From NCBI RefSeq assembly GCF_021502585.1, contig NZ_JAKFGM010000002.1, forward strand, positions 1 to 64,000: a stretch of DNA of 64,000 bases, given 5' to 3'. This document shows positions 45,001 through 53,537 of the stretch, in pieces. Each line of letters begins with the position of its first letter. The first letter of the stretch is position 1. The DNA is from Sphingomonas cremea. GTDB taxonomy: Bacteria; Pseudomonadota; Alphaproteobacteria; Sphingomonadales; Sphingomonadaceae. The notes below the pieces were generated by a model. That model was not told where the DNA came from. It did no database searches and saw only the letters and a list, made by a program, of their open reading frames with translations. The translations under genes and the position numbers were made by a program.

Positions 45001-45627
45001 TCAGGCCTGTTGCAGTGCCGCCGCGGAGGCACAGACTGTTCGGGCAAATTCCCCAACCTCGTAGAGAATGCGCTCCGCGTCGCCGGAGCTCAGATTATCC
45101 GCGATCGAATCCGCATGATAATGGTCGCAGTGAGCGAAGCCGAAGACGGTCTTGAGATATTCATCGAACGACTGCCGGAGCGAAACCCACATGCCATGTT
45201 CCTCCAGCCAGGGAAGCCCGGATCCGGAGGTGGTGATGACCGCCAGCCGCTTGCCGCGAAGCAGCCCATAATCGGACCGGGTGAGGTCATCGATCCTGAA
45301 GCCGGCGCCCAGCACTCGATCGATGTACCCCTTTATGATCGCTGGAGGCATTCCGAACCACAGCGGATAGACAAAGGTCAGTACGTCGCACTGCCTGAGC
45401 ATATCGAGCTCAGCCTTGACATCGCTTGACGCCCCCTCGGCGCCGTTGGCCGCCCGCTCGGCCTCCTTCAGCAACGGATCGAACCCGATCGCGTACAGAT
45501 CCCGCAGCACTGCATCATGATGGGCGGTGCGGACGGTATCGACATAACGGTCCGCAATGGCGGCGTTGAAGCTGTTCGGCCCCGGATGGCCCAGCACAAC
45601 CAGATGCGACGGCAACTTCCTGCCCAT
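45001..45627 (-). CDS. NAD(P)H-dependent flavin oxidoreductase (NQO/MdaB-like)
   Basis: 208 residues, flavodoxin-like fold. LVVLGHPGPNSFNAAIADRY binds the FMN/FAD phosphate, FVYPLWFGMPPAIIKGYIDRVLG contacts the isoalloxazine ring, and GLLRGKRLAVITTSGSG is the next strand. Probably reduces quinones by two electrons. ATG 45627 with GGGAAGG 8 nt before is preferred; ATG 45657 also has a fair site (CGGAG) and would add ten residues. Confidence 0.87.
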   Translation of the reverse strand: MGRKLPSHLVVLGHPGPNSFNAAIADRYVDTVRTAHHDAVLRDLYAIGFDPLLKEAERAANGAEGASSDVKAELDMLRQCDVLTFVYPLWFGMPPAIIKGYIDRVLGAGFRIDDLTRSDYGLLRGKRLAVITTSGSGLPWLEEHGMWVSLRQSFDEYLKTVFGFAHCDHYHADSIADNLSSGDAERILYEVGEFARTVCASAAALQQA

Positions 45628-45758
45628 ATGACGGGCCTTCCCTTGGTGTTTGCTCATAAGCAACTCCGGGGCGTATCCCGAGTTCCGGCCAGGGCGAATT
45701 GATGTCCGCAATGGGTGGAAAGTGGCCGCCGGCTGCCTTAAAGCGGCCCAATCGGCAT

Positions 45759-45835
45759 CCGCTCCTAGCTCAACTGGATAGAGCGCCGGGCTTCGAACCC
45801 GGAGGTTGGGGGTTCAAGTCCCTCGGAGCGGGCCA
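45759..45835 (+). tRNA. tRNA-Arg (anticodon UCG)
   Basis: 77 nt including encoded CCA. Acceptor CCGCTCC pairs with GGAGCGG, discriminator G. Anticodon stem CCGGG / CCCGG with loop CTTCGAA, anticodon TCG, reading CGA. T arm GGGGG-TTCAAGT-CCCTC has one G-U pair. Confidence 0.95.
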
Positions 45836-45869
45836 ACCTCATGCATCGGCAATGGATCGCAAACGAACG

Positions 45870-46673
45870 TCAGGAAGCCGTGGCCCTTTGCCCGTCAGGC
45901 TGGCTTCCGGCCCGTTGCGGCACGAGCAAGATCAGGGCGACAATCGCAGCGGCAAGGACAGCTGACGCCAGTGGTCTACTAAAGTCCAACCCGCCATTCG
46001 CGACAGGTTTGTCGAGGAAATCCCCGACCGTCGCGCCCAGGGGTCGAGTGAGGATGAAAGCGGCCCAGAAAAGAAAGACATGGCTTATCTTCGTGCCAAA
46101 ATAGGCGATGCTCAGCATTGCCAGGGCCGCCCCAAAAAGCAGCGCGCCGCCGGAGTAACCCAAGCCAGCATCGGCAACCCAGTCGCCAAGCGCGGTGCCC
46201 AGCGTCTGGGAAAATGTAATGGTTATCCAGTAGAAAGCTTCCGCCTTTGGGCTGACCACGGTCCTGACATCGACGCTTCCAAGCGCTCGGTGCCAGGCAA
46301 AAAGCGATGCGGCGACGCAGGCAAACAGCAAGAGGGAGCCGCCGACATAGCCGATGCCGAGCGAGCGGTCGGCAAAGTCCGCCAAGGTGGTCCCCGCGGT
46401 GGTGGATGCGGCGATGGTCGCCCAGTACAGCCAGGGGTTGAACGCGCGTGCCCTGATCTGCGCCCAGACCAGGATGACCAGCAGCGCACCGAAAATAGCA
46501 GTGCCGATCAAATAGCCGTTTTGCACCGGGTGCGACGTGGTTTCACCAAGCCAGCTCATGGTGACCGCGTCGCCAGCCGTTTCGCCAAGGGTCGTCGCCA
46601 GGATTTTGATAACCCAGAAACCGAGCGTTATCGCGGGAACCTTGCTCAACGCTTCGACACGGTCATCGTCCAT
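45870..46673 (-). CDS. COG4705-like membrane protein with four internal repeats
   Basis: 267 residues, about eight helices. Four repeats end in related motifs: TLGETAGDAVT, TAGTTLADFADR, TLGTALGDWVAD and PLGATVGDFLDKP, spaced 55-65 residues apart. Each pair of helices is capped by a Thr/Gly/Asp loop, an arrangement suggesting a pseudo-symmetric transporter. SKVPAITLGFWVIKILATTL is the family start. Function unproven. The C-terminal tail is hydrophilic. Confidence 0.75.
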   Translation of the reverse strand: MDDDRVEALSKVPAITLGFWVIKILATTLGETAGDAVTMSWLGETTSHPVQNGYLIGTAIFGALLVILVWAQIRARAFNPWLYWATIAASTTAGTTLADFADRSLGIGYVGGSLLLFACVAASLFAWHRALGSVDVRTVVSPKAEAFYWITITFSQTLGTALGDWVADAGLGYSGGALLFGAALAMLSIAYFGTKISHVFLFWAAFILTRPLGATVGDFLDKPVANGGLDFSRPLASAVLAAAIVALILLVPQRAGSQPDGQRATAS

Positions 46674-46770
46674 TGCGAGGGAGCCTTATGAAATACGCCG
46701 CAACCTTACATCACAGTGGTCGGCGCAGCGAATTTCCGCAATGGGTCGAAGAAGGCGCCCTTCTTTGGCG

Positions 46771-46811
46771 TTGCGCTTCCCGCCTGCATTGGTGTATTAT
46801 ATATGCAATAC
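46771..46811 (+). promoter_or_regulatory. Promoter and GTATT/AATAC inverted repeat before the first GIN gene
   Basis: TTGCGC (46771-46776) and TATTAT (46795-46800) are 18 nt apart. GTATT (46794-46798) and AATAC (46807-46811) form an inverted repeat across 8 nt that covers the -10, so a repressor bound there could block transcription. The half-sites resemble those of YtrA-type GntR regulators, but no such regulator is in the window. The gene's AAGGAGAG lies just downstream. Confidence 0.5.
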
Positions 46812-46829
46812 GCTAAAAGGAGAGTGTTC

Positions 46830-47552
46830 ATGACCGTTCGTTTCGCCACCGCTGCCATTGTCACGCTTCTTGCCGGCGCATGCCATGTTACGGCCGATGC
46901 CGAGGAGCGAGATCCGGGCCCGCAGGTCACCCGCAGCTACCAGGTCGGGGCGTTCGACAAGCTGGCGGTGGCGGGCCCCTACGAGGTCAATGTCGTGACC
47001 GGCGGCAAAGGCGGAATCACCGCCAAGGGCGGTGAGAACCTGCTGGCCGAGACCGATGTGGTGGTCGAGGGCGACACGCTTAAGATCATGCCCAAGAAGC
47101 ATAAGGGCATCCGCTGGAGCTGGAAGAGCGGCAAGGCCGTGTTCACGGTCAATGCCGCTGCGCTCCACGGGGCGTCGATCGCGGGATCGGGCGGCGTCAA
47201 TGTCGACAAGGTCGACGGCGATTTCGACGGCGACGTCGCAGGATCGGGCGACCTCAAGGTGAATGGAATTTCCGGCGGCAAGGTCAAGCTGTCGATTGCC
47301 GGATCGGGCAATGTCGATGCAGCGGGCAAGGCCGACAGCGTCGACCTGTCGATCGCCGGTTCGGGTGACCTGCGCGCCGGCGGGCTTGCCAGCCGAAGCG
47401 CCGACATATCGATCGCGGGATCGGGCAATGTCGCCGCCAACGCCAGCGACAGCGCCGATGTGTCGATCATGGGATCGGGCGATGTCGAGGTGACGGGCGG
47501 CGCGAAATGCAAGGTGTCCAAGGCGGGATCGGGCAATGTCCGCTGCGGCTAG
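46830..47552 (+). CDS. Head GIN-domain (DUF2807) lipoprotein
   Basis: 240 residues. Lipobox LLAGA-C (Cys18). The mature protein begins VTRSYQVGAFDKLAVAGPYEVNVVTG, the DUF2807 head. Seven near-copies of (A/M)GSG(N/D/G)(V/L) follow every 18-20 residues from about residue 115 to the end, which should build a right-handed beta-solenoid. A C-terminal Cys pair (AKCKVS ... VRCG) may lock it. Function unknown; such proteins are thought to be adhesin-like. AAGGAGAG lies 6 nt before the ATG. Confidence 0.88.
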   Translation: MTVRFATAAIVTLLAGACHVTADAEERDPGPQVTRSYQVGAFDKLAVAGPYEVNVVTGGKGGITAKGGENLLAETDVVVEGDTLKIMPKKHKGIRWSWKSGKAVFTVNAAALHGASIAGSGGVNVDKVDGDFDGDVAGSGDLKVNGISGGKVKLSIAGSGNVDAAGKADSVDLSIAGSGDLRAGGLASRSADISIAGSGNVAANASDSADVSIMGSGDVEVTGGAKCKVSKAGSGNVRCG

Positions 47553-47600
47553 GGCGGTGAACTTGACGCTTCGTTAACCATCTGGCGCGAGGATGGGCGG

Positions 47601-48308
47601 ATGATCGATCGCATGCCCATTCTTGCGCTACTAGCGCTCGCCAGCCTGCCTGCCGCCGCTACGCCGCCCAACAGCCAGCGCAATTATTCCATCACCGACT
47701 TCGACCGAATTCGCCTGGACGGGCCATATCAGGTCGAGCTTCGGACCAACGTCTCACCCTATGGGCGAGCGATCGGCCCGGCCGCTTCCCTCGACGGCGT
47801 TTCCATCGGTGTCGAGGGACGCACCCTTGTCGTCAGGGCCGGAAGCGGCAGCTGGGGCGGCTATCCGGGGCAAGCCCAGGGGCCCGTGACGATCGAGGTT
47901 GGCACGCATGACCTGAGCACCGCCTGGATCAATGGATCCGGCGGTCTCCACATCGATCGGGTGAAAGGGCTGAGCTTCGACCTTGCCATCCAGGGTGCGG
48001 GTTCGGCCAAGATCGACAACGCCGACGCGGACAACGTCAAGGTCGGCATTTCGGGCGCGGGAAGTGCCCGGCTGGGCGGCAATTCGAAGAAGCTGACCGC
48101 GATCGTCCGCGGCACCTCCGCCCTGGAGGCGGACGGGTTGACGGTGAAGGATGCGGTAATCGGCGCCGAAGGCCCCGCCACGATTCGCGTAACCGCGACC
48201 GAGACCGCCAAGATCGATGCGCTCGGCCCTTCGTCGGTGACGATAAGCGGAAAGCCCGCCTGCACCGTCAACGCGAAGGGATCCGCCGTAATTACCGGAT
48301 GCGAGTGA
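47601..48308 (+). CDS. Second head GIN-domain (DUF2807) protein
   Basis: 235 residues. Signal peptide (ILALLALASLPAAAT) without a lipobox. ITDFDRIRLDGPYQVELRTN is again the DUF2807 head. Repeats here are less regular: WINGSGGLHIDRVKG, AIQGAGSAKIDNADADNVKVGISGAGSARLGG. ACTVNAKGSAVITGC has a Cys pair at the same place as the upstream gene. The two are diverged paralogues, 48 nt apart. ATG 47613 is an alternative start. Confidence 0.85.
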   Translation: MIDRMPILALLALASLPAAATPPNSQRNYSITDFDRIRLDGPYQVELRTNVSPYGRAIGPAASLDGVSIGVEGRTLVVRAGSGSWGGYPGQAQGPVTIEVGTHDLSTAWINGSGGLHIDRVKGLSFDLAIQGAGSAKIDNADADNVKVGISGAGSARLGGNSKKLTAIVRGTSALEADGLTVKDAVIGAEGPATIRVTATETAKIDALGPSSVTISGKPACTVNAKGSAVITGCE

Positions 48309-48318
48309 GCGCGGCCGG

Positions 48319-48726
48319 CTAAACCAGCGCTAGCGCAGCCAGTTTTGCATACATTGCCGGCGGCAGTTCGCTGAGGCCGCTGCCGTCGTCCTCGCCGCTG
48401 GGCGCATCGGATATTTCGAGATAACGCCAGCCCTGGTGCGCTCGCTTGGGCGTGGGAGTGACGATGCTGAGCTCGGCCGAGCAGACGATGTTGATCCGCC
48501 CGTCACCGCGATCTTCGAAGCGCAATATCTCCTGCCGGGCCACGATGCGGTGCTTGACGATCCAGTGGAGCGAGCCGCCCACCAGCTCCTCCATCCGCTT
48601 GGGCCGCATGCGGGTCGGCACCCGGACTTCGCCCTTGCTGGCACGCCGGGCGATGCGGTTCTGAAGCGCCTCGACGCTGGCGCAACCGACGGCGACCTTG
48701 GTGAGGTGGAGAGGCACCAGAATCAA
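48319..48726 (-). CDS. DUF1489 family protein
   Basis: 135 residues: MILVPLHLTKVAVGCASVEAL, VPTRMRPKRMEELVGGSLHW, IVARQEILRFEDR, and the end of the chain matching the DUF1489 family of alphaproteobacteria. No signal or membrane segment. Function unknown; some relatives sit beside RNA-processing genes. It converges with the second GIN gene, 10 nt apart. Confidence 0.8.
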   Translation of the reverse strand: MILVPLHLTKVAVGCASVEALQNRIARRASKGEVRVPTRMRPKRMEELVGGSLHWIVKHRIVARQEILRFEDRGDGRINIVCSAELSIVTPTPKRAHQGWRYLEISDAPSGEDDGSGLSELPPAMYAKLAALALV

Positions 48727-48756
48727 GTGACCGGATTGCGCCGGAAATTCAAGCAG

Positions 48757-50178
48757 CTAGCCGGTCAGACCGGTTAATGCGGCAAGGCCGAGGAAGCTGA
48801 AAAAGCCCATGCAGTCGGTGGCAGTTGTGACGAACACGGCGGATGAGACCGCCGGGTCGATTTGAGCGCGATCAAGCATGACCGGGACAAGGATGCCGGC
48901 AAGGCCCGCTATCAGATTGTTGATGACCATCGCCGAGCCCATCACAACGCCCAGCAGCGGATTGCTGAAGATCAACCCGACGCCCGTTCCGATGAGAATT
49001 CCAAGCGACAAGCCATTGGAGAGGGCGATGGTCAGTTCCCGACCGAACATCCGCATCGTGTTGGACGAGGTAAGTTGGTTGGTTGCCAGCGCGCGCACCG
49101 CGACCGCGAGCGTCTGGGTGCCGGCGTTGCCGCCCATCCCCGAGACGATCGGCATCAATACGGCCAGCAGTGCAAATCGGCTGATCTCGCCTTGGAAAAA
49201 GCCAACCACACTGGAGGCCAGAATCGCCGTGCCGAGATTGATTATCAGCCAGGTCAGCCGCGTCCGGACGGTCATCGCGATCGGCTCGTTGATGTCGCCA
49301 TCACCGGCACCGGACAGCAGCAGCACGTCCTCACCGGCCTCTTCCTGGATGATGTGCACGATGTCGTCGACGGTGATCATGCCGACCAGCCGGCCGCTGG
49401 GATCGACCACCGCGGCCGAGATCAGCGCATATTTCTGGAAGCGAAGTGCCACTTCCTCCTGATCCATGTCGACCGGGATCAAGGTCTGCTTGCGCGACAT
49501 GATTTCGCTCACCCGGATCGCGCGCGAAGAGCGGAGAATGGTTGAAAGCTTGCAGGTCCCGACCGGATGGTGGTCGGGCGAGACCACGAACACTTCCCAG
49601 AAATCGGTGGCCAGTTCGTCCGACGAGCGGAGATAATCGATGACCTGGCCGACCTTCCAATGTTCCGGCACCGCGATCAGGTCGCGCTGCATCAGGCGAC
49701 CGGCGGTCTCCTCCGGATAGGTCAGCGCCTCTTCGACGGCGGCGCGATCGTCGGGCTCCATCGCGCGGAGCACCGCGCGCTGCTCGTCCTCCTCAAGGTC
49801 CTCGATCAGGGCGACGGCGTCGTCGGTGTCGAGCTGGGCCGCGAGATCGGCCACTTGCTGCGGCTCCATCTCGTCGATCATGTCTTCGCGGACGTGCTCG
49901 TTAAGCTCGGCATAGACGTCGGCATCGACGATGCCCGCAAGCGCCTCGATCAGGTCGGCACGCTCGTCGCCCGGCGCCAGTTCGATCAGGTCGGCAATGT
50001 CGGCCGGGTGAAGCTCGGACACCAGCGCGCGCGCGGTCTCGTCATCGCCATCGGCGACCGCGTCGAGGACTTCACGCACGAATTCGGGACGAAGCCGATC
50101 CTCTTCGTCGTGGACCCGGTCTTCCTGGGGGTGACCCGGCTCATGCGGCGGGGTGGCGATGATGTCGCTGTCGCTCAT
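48757..50178 (-). CDS. mgtE: Magnesium transporter MgtE
   Basis: 473 residues. N-terminal MgtE superhelix (HPADIADLIELAPGDERADLIEAL; EMEPQQVADLAAQLDTDDAVALIEDLEEDEQ), two CBS domains (IMSRKQTLIPVDMDQEEVAL; RLVGMITVDDIVHIIQEEAGED) and five membrane helices with the pore motif PIVSGMGGNAGTQTLAV. It is a magnesium channel gated by cytosolic magnesium. ATG 50178 has a GAGGGGAACAGG site and matches family lengths. Confidence 0.95.
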   Translation of the reverse strand: MSDSDIIATPPHEPGHPQEDRVHDEEDRLRPEFVREVLDAVADGDDETARALVSELHPADIADLIELAPGDERADLIEALAGIVDADVYAELNEHVREDMIDEMEPQQVADLAAQLDTDDAVALIEDLEEDEQRAVLRAMEPDDRAAVEEALTYPEETAGRLMQRDLIAVPEHWKVGQVIDYLRSSDELATDFWEVFVVSPDHHPVGTCKLSTILRSSRAIRVSEIMSRKQTLIPVDMDQEEVALRFQKYALISAAVVDPSGRLVGMITVDDIVHIIQEEAGEDVLLLSGAGDGDINEPIAMTVRTRLTWLIINLGTAILASSVVGFFQGEISRFALLAVLMPIVSGMGGNAGTQTLAVAVRALATNQLTSSNTMRMFGRELTIALSNGLSLGILIGTGVGLIFSNPLLGVVMGSAMVINNLIAGLAGILVPVMLDRAQIDPAVSSAVFVTTATDCMGFFSFLGLAALTGLTG

Positions 50179-50298
50179 GCGCCTGTTCCCCTCGCCGGAC
50201 TGCTGTTCGTGGCGCATCCCTATGCCCGTGGGCCCACTGGCGCAACCCGGCCCGCGCGCCTACATGGCGGCCTCATTTCCATACCCGAGGACGATAAG

Positions 50299-50754
50299 AT
50301 GGCCAACGCCGATACCCTGACCTTCACCCTGTCTACCGGCGGCGATGTCGTCATCAAGCTCCGCCCCGACGTTGCGCCCGGCCATGTCGAGCGGATCACC
50401 GGGCTGGCCAAGGACGGCTTTTATGACGGAGTGCTGTTCCATCGGGTCATCCCGGGCTTCATGGCCCAGGGCGGCGACCCGACCGGCACCGGAATGAGCG
50501 GAAGCAAGCTCCCCGACCTCAAGGCCGAATTCAACGATGTGCCGCACGTACGCGGCACCTGCTCGATGGCGCGCACGTCCAACCCGAACAGCGCCAACAG
50601 CCAGTTCTTCATCTGCTTCGACGATGCCGGCTTCCTCGACAACCAATATACGGTCTGGGGCCAGGTCGAGAGCGGCATGGAATATGTCGATGCCCTGCCG
50701 GTCGGCGAGCCCCCGCGCGAGCCCGGCAAGATCGTCAAGGCGACTGTCGCCTAA
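50299..50754 (+). CDS. Cyclophilin-type peptidyl-prolyl isomerase
   Basis: 151 residues. Catalytic core FHRVIPGFMAQGGDPTGTGMSG (Arg, Phe, Met, Gln), SMARTSNPNSANSQFFIC and LDNQYTVWGQVESGMEYVD. It has no signal peptide, so it acts in the cytoplasm. ATG 50299 has GAGGA about 9 nt upstream; a much longer in-frame stretch before it is antisense to mgtE and is not coding. The SDR gene starts at the very next base after its stop. Confidence 0.94.
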   Translation: MANADTLTFTLSTGGDVVIKLRPDVAPGHVERITGLAKDGFYDGVLFHRVIPGFMAQGGDPTGTGMSGSKLPDLKAEFNDVPHVRGTCSMARTSNPNSANSQFFICFDDAGFLDNQYTVWGQVESGMEYVDALPVGEPPREPGKIVKATVA

Positions 50755-51525
50755 ATGGCCGCAGGCGTCGCGCTGATCACCGGCGCCTCGGCCGGGCTGG
50801 GCGTCGATTTCGCCCGGCAATTGTCGGCGAAGGGCAAGCGGCTGGTCCTCGTCGCCCGGCGCAAGGACCGGTTGGACGCGCTGGCGGCCGAGCTTGGCAA
50901 TGCGCGCTCGATTGGCGAGGATTTGAGCCTGCCCGGCGCAATCGACCGGCTGATGGCCGAACTCGCCGCGCATGGCGAGCATGTCGAGCTGCTCATCAAC
51001 AACGCCGGCTTCGGACTCACGGGCCGCTTCGCGGAGCTCGACGGCAAGCGCCAGCGACAGATGATCGACTTGAACTGCGGCACGTTGACCGAACTTGCCT
51101 ATGTAGTGCTGCCCGGCATGGTCGAGCGGAGGTCGGGTGCGATCCTTAACGTCGCCTCGACCGCCGCATTCCAGCCGGGACCCGGCATGGCGGTCTATTT
51201 CGCGACCAAGGCGTTTGTCCTGTCTTTCAGCGAAGCGCTGCATGAAGAAGTCAAACGGCACGGCGTGATCGTCAGCGCGCTCTGCCCCGGACCAACCGCG
51301 ACGGAGTTCGGGGAAGTCGCCGGGTTCAAGCCCTCGGGTCCCTCAGCGAAGCTGTTCGTCGACATGGCGGCCGTTTCCGCGTCCGTTGTCCGGGCGGGGC
51401 TGGCGGGGCTGGAGAAACGCCAGGCCATCGTCGTGCCCGGCATGATCAACAAGGCCACTGCACAAGCCCACCGCTTCTTCCCGCGAAGTTGGGTCCGTCG
51501 AATTGCTGGAACAATCAAGCTGTAA
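50755..51525 (+). CDS. Short-chain dehydrogenase/reductase
   Basis: 256 residues. NAD(P)-binding GASAGLG (8-14), NNAGFG, catalytic Ser in VASTAAF and the YxxxK pair in VYFATKAF. The Arg residues after strand 2 (LVARRKDRL) favour NADP. YQ-type C-terminus (RIAGTIKL). Substrate unknown. It abuts the cyclophilin stop (TAA then ATG) and its last 11 nt overlap the convergent cyclase gene. Confidence 0.9.
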   Translation: MAAGVALITGASAGLGVDFARQLSAKGKRLVLVARRKDRLDALAAELGNARSIGEDLSLPGAIDRLMAELAAHGEHVELLINNAGFGLTGRFAELDGKRQRQMIDLNCGTLTELAYVVLPGMVERRSGAILNVASTAAFQPGPGMAVYFATKAFVLSFSEALHEEVKRHGVIVSALCPGPTATEFGEVAGFKPSGPSAKLFVDMAAVSASVVRAGLAGLEKRQAIVVPGMINKATAQAHRFFPRSWVRRIAGTIKL

Positions 51526-53419
51526 CCGGCTTCCCACCTATCCGCCCGACCTCCTCGGCCAATGCCGGGTAACGCGAGTGGTCGCGGATCACATCAAGAT
51601 CCGCGTCATGCAAGAACCAGTTTTTCTGTTCCGATCCAGCCTCCTTCACCCATTCATATAGAAGGTCGATGGCCTGATCGAATTCGCCCAGCACGGCATA
51701 TGTGCAGGCGGCATTGTAGCGGGCACCGTTGTCGTTCGGGTCAATGATCATGACCCGTTCGAGCCACTTCAGCGCTTTCTCCTTCTCACCAAGCTGGGCG
51801 AGCGCGCAGGCGCCAAGTTGTGCGGGGCGGCTGCTTTCGGGGTGAACTTGAAGCTCCTCCTCCGCGCGCTTCACCCCCATCCGTAAATAATGCATTCCCT
51901 CGTCGCCGCGGCCGAGGCTGCGCAGCACCTGCTCAAGCAGGAGCGGGGACTGGCAATCATCGGGCCGAATTTCGAGAGCGCGCATATAATGTTCGGCAGC
52001 CTGCTCCAAATTGCCCTGGGTTACACAAAAGCGCGCATAAAACAGATGCGCCTCGAAGTTGTTGGGGTCCAGCTCGAGGGCACGCTCAAAGGCGACCGCG
52101 GCCTCTTCCTTGCGCATGCTGGCATTCAGTGCCTCGCCTTGGGCCGCATAAGCTTCGCCGAGGTTAGGATCGAGTTCAAGCGCCTTGGCCGCGATCGACA
52201 ATATCTCATCGAGGTCGATCGGAACCTTATGCCAGGTTTTGAGCCGCGAATCGCAGCTCGCCATCCCGGCATAGGCACGAGCATAATTGGGATCAACTTC
52301 GACTGCCTTGGCGAACATCTCGCGCGCCAAGAAGAGAGATGCCTTTGTAAAATTGTGAGAGAACTGGCGGCCCTTTAGGTAGTAATTATAGGCCTCGACA
52401 TCCGCTGTAGGGGCCTGGGTGATCGCCTTTTTTTCCTTGGGTAAGAGCCGAATCTTGAGCTGTTCGACAATCGACTGGGTGATTTCGTCCTGGATGGCGA
52501 AAATGTCGGTCAGGTCGCGATCGTAGCGGTCTGCCCAGAGGTGCCCGCCGTTGGTGCCGTCGATCAACTGGGCGTTGACCCGCACCCTCTGCCCCGCCTT
52601 GCGAACGCTGCCTTCCAAGAGGAATTTTACGCCGAGATCGGATGCGACCTTCTGCAATTGCGGGGACATGCCCTTGTAGCCGAAACTGGTATTTCGTCCG
52701 ACGACGAACAAGCCGGAAACCTTGCTGAGGTCAGTGATGATGTCCTCGGAGATCCCGTCCGAGAAATATTCCTGCTCCGGATCGCCGCTCATATTGTTGA
52801 ACGGAAGCACCGCGATCGACGGTTTGTCGGCGTCGGCGACAACCGTCTGCGCGGCGCTCTGCGAGCGGGACGGTGCGTCGCCCAGAAGCACGTTGTACAC
52901 GCGCACCGGAAATTCGATATTCTTGAGCTGCTGCTCACCGATATCCTCGAAAGTCAGTTCAAGCCGATTGCCGACGTTGTCCCGGACCGATTGCGACACG
53001 GCGACGCCACCTGGCTTGGCGACGCTTTCCAGCCGTGCAGCAACATTGACCCCGTCGCCAAATATATCATCGTCATCGACGATTACGTCGCCGAGGTTGA
53101 TACCGATGCGAAACTCGATCCGGCGGTCTTCGGCGATCGCAGAATTGCGGACCGGCATTTCCCGCTGGATTTCCGTGGCGCATTCGACCGCATTCACAAC
53201 GCTTGGAAACTCGATCAGCATGCCGTCGCCCGTCAACTTGACGATGCGTCCCTGATGCTCGGAGATCGAAGGGTCGATGAGTTCGGCGCGATGGCTTTTG
53301 AGGCTGGTGAGCGTGCCAACTTCGTTGGCGCCCATCAGGCGACTGTAACCGACCACGTCGGCGGCCAAAATTGCGCTTAGTCGGCGTTCCATTCGGCGGA
53401 CGACCCCCAACTCAAGCAT
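51515..53419 (-). CDS. Class III adenylate/guanylate cyclase with FlgO-like and TPR domains
   Basis: 634 residues, no membrane helix. Residues about 10-175: class III cyclase with the metal-binding Asp in RLSAILAADVVGYSRLM and KLTGDGMLIEFPS, and FGDGVNVAARLESVA. Middle (about 200-340): IAVLPFNNMSGDPEQEYFSDGISEDI, a domain found in many such cyclases and resembling FlgO/TolB N-terminal regions. C-terminal half: TPR repeats (ALELDPNLGEAYAAQGEA; ALELDPNNFEAHLFYARFC; ALEIRPDDCQ). Probably cytosolic cAMP production tied to a protein-protein scaffold. ATG 53419 (AGGA close by) or ATG 53392 are both possible starts. Confidence 0.9.
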   Translation of the reverse strand: MLELGVVRRMERRLSAILAADVVGYSRLMGANEVGTLTSLKSHRAELIDPSISEHQGRIVKLTGDGMLIEFPSVVNAVECATEIQREMPVRNSAIAEDRRIEFRIGINLGDVIVDDDDIFGDGVNVAARLESVAKPGGVAVSQSVRDNVGNRLELTFEDIGEQQLKNIEFPVRVYNVLLGDAPSRSQSAAQTVVADADKPSIAVLPFNNMSGDPEQEYFSDGISEDIITDLSKVSGLFVVGRNTSFGYKGMSPQLQKVASDLGVKFLLEGSVRKAGQRVRVNAQLIDGTNGGHLWADRYDRDLTDIFAIQDEITQSIVEQLKIRLLPKEKKAITQAPTADVEAYNYYLKGRQFSHNFTKASLFLAREMFAKAVEVDPNYARAYAGMASCDSRLKTWHKVPIDLDEILSIAAKALELDPNLGEAYAAQGEALNASMRKEEAAVAFERALELDPNNFEAHLFYARFCVTQGNLEQAAEHYMRALEIRPDDCQSPLLLEQVLRSLGRGDEGMHYLRMGVKRAEEELQVHPESSRPAQLGACALAQLGEKEKALKWLERVMIIDPNDNGARYNAACTYAVLGEFDQAIDLLYEWVKEAGSEQKNWFLHDADLDVIRDHSRYPALAEEVGRIGGKPVTA

Positions 53420-53482
53420 TTTCCTAGCACATTAGACCCCGTTCGCCACTCCCCGTGCAATCAAGTTGAATCGTCATTCATC

Positions 53483-53508
53483 TCGCACATGCGATTTCGC
53501 ACTTGCGA
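53483..53508. promoter_or_regulatory. Tandem 12-bp palindromes upstream of the cyclase and candidate sRNA
   Basis: TCGCACATGCGA (53483-53494) and TCGCACTTGCGA (53497-53508) are direct repeats, 11 of 12 identical, 14 nt apart. Each has TCGCA/TGCGA arms. A further TGCGA half-site lies at 53523-53527. They stand 64-90 nt before the cyclase ATG and overlap the -35 of the rightward promoter. No cognate regulator recognised. Confidence 0.55.
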
Positions 53509-53531
53509 AGTCGATTGTGCAGTGCGATAAA
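53503..53531 (+). promoter_or_regulatory. Candidate promoter of the orphan transcript
   Basis: TTGCGA (53503-53508) and GATAAA (53526-53531) are separated by exactly 17 nt. The -35 is inside the second palindrome. Predicted start about 53538. Confidence 0.5.
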
Positions 53532-53537
53532 TAACTC

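Noticed and set aside
45724-45750. GGCCGC ... GCGGCC inverted repeat before tRNA-Arg as a terminator of the oxidoreductase gene
   Set aside because: It lies upstream, not downstream, of that minus-strand gene and has no U run.
46755-46775. AAGAAGG-CGC-CCTTCTT hairpin as a terminator
   Set aside because: No rightward gene ends before it and no T tract follows; the loop of three bases suggests chance.
47171-47550. Regular DNA repeats that could be mistaken for a CRISPR or minisatellite
   Set aside because: They are in frame and encode the GSG units of the DUF2807 protein. There are no constant-length unique spacers and no cas genes.
49567-50298. A long N-terminal extension of the cyclophilin
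   Set aside because: It is antisense to the mgtE N-terminal domain. A ribosome site and the family N-terminus place the start at 50299.
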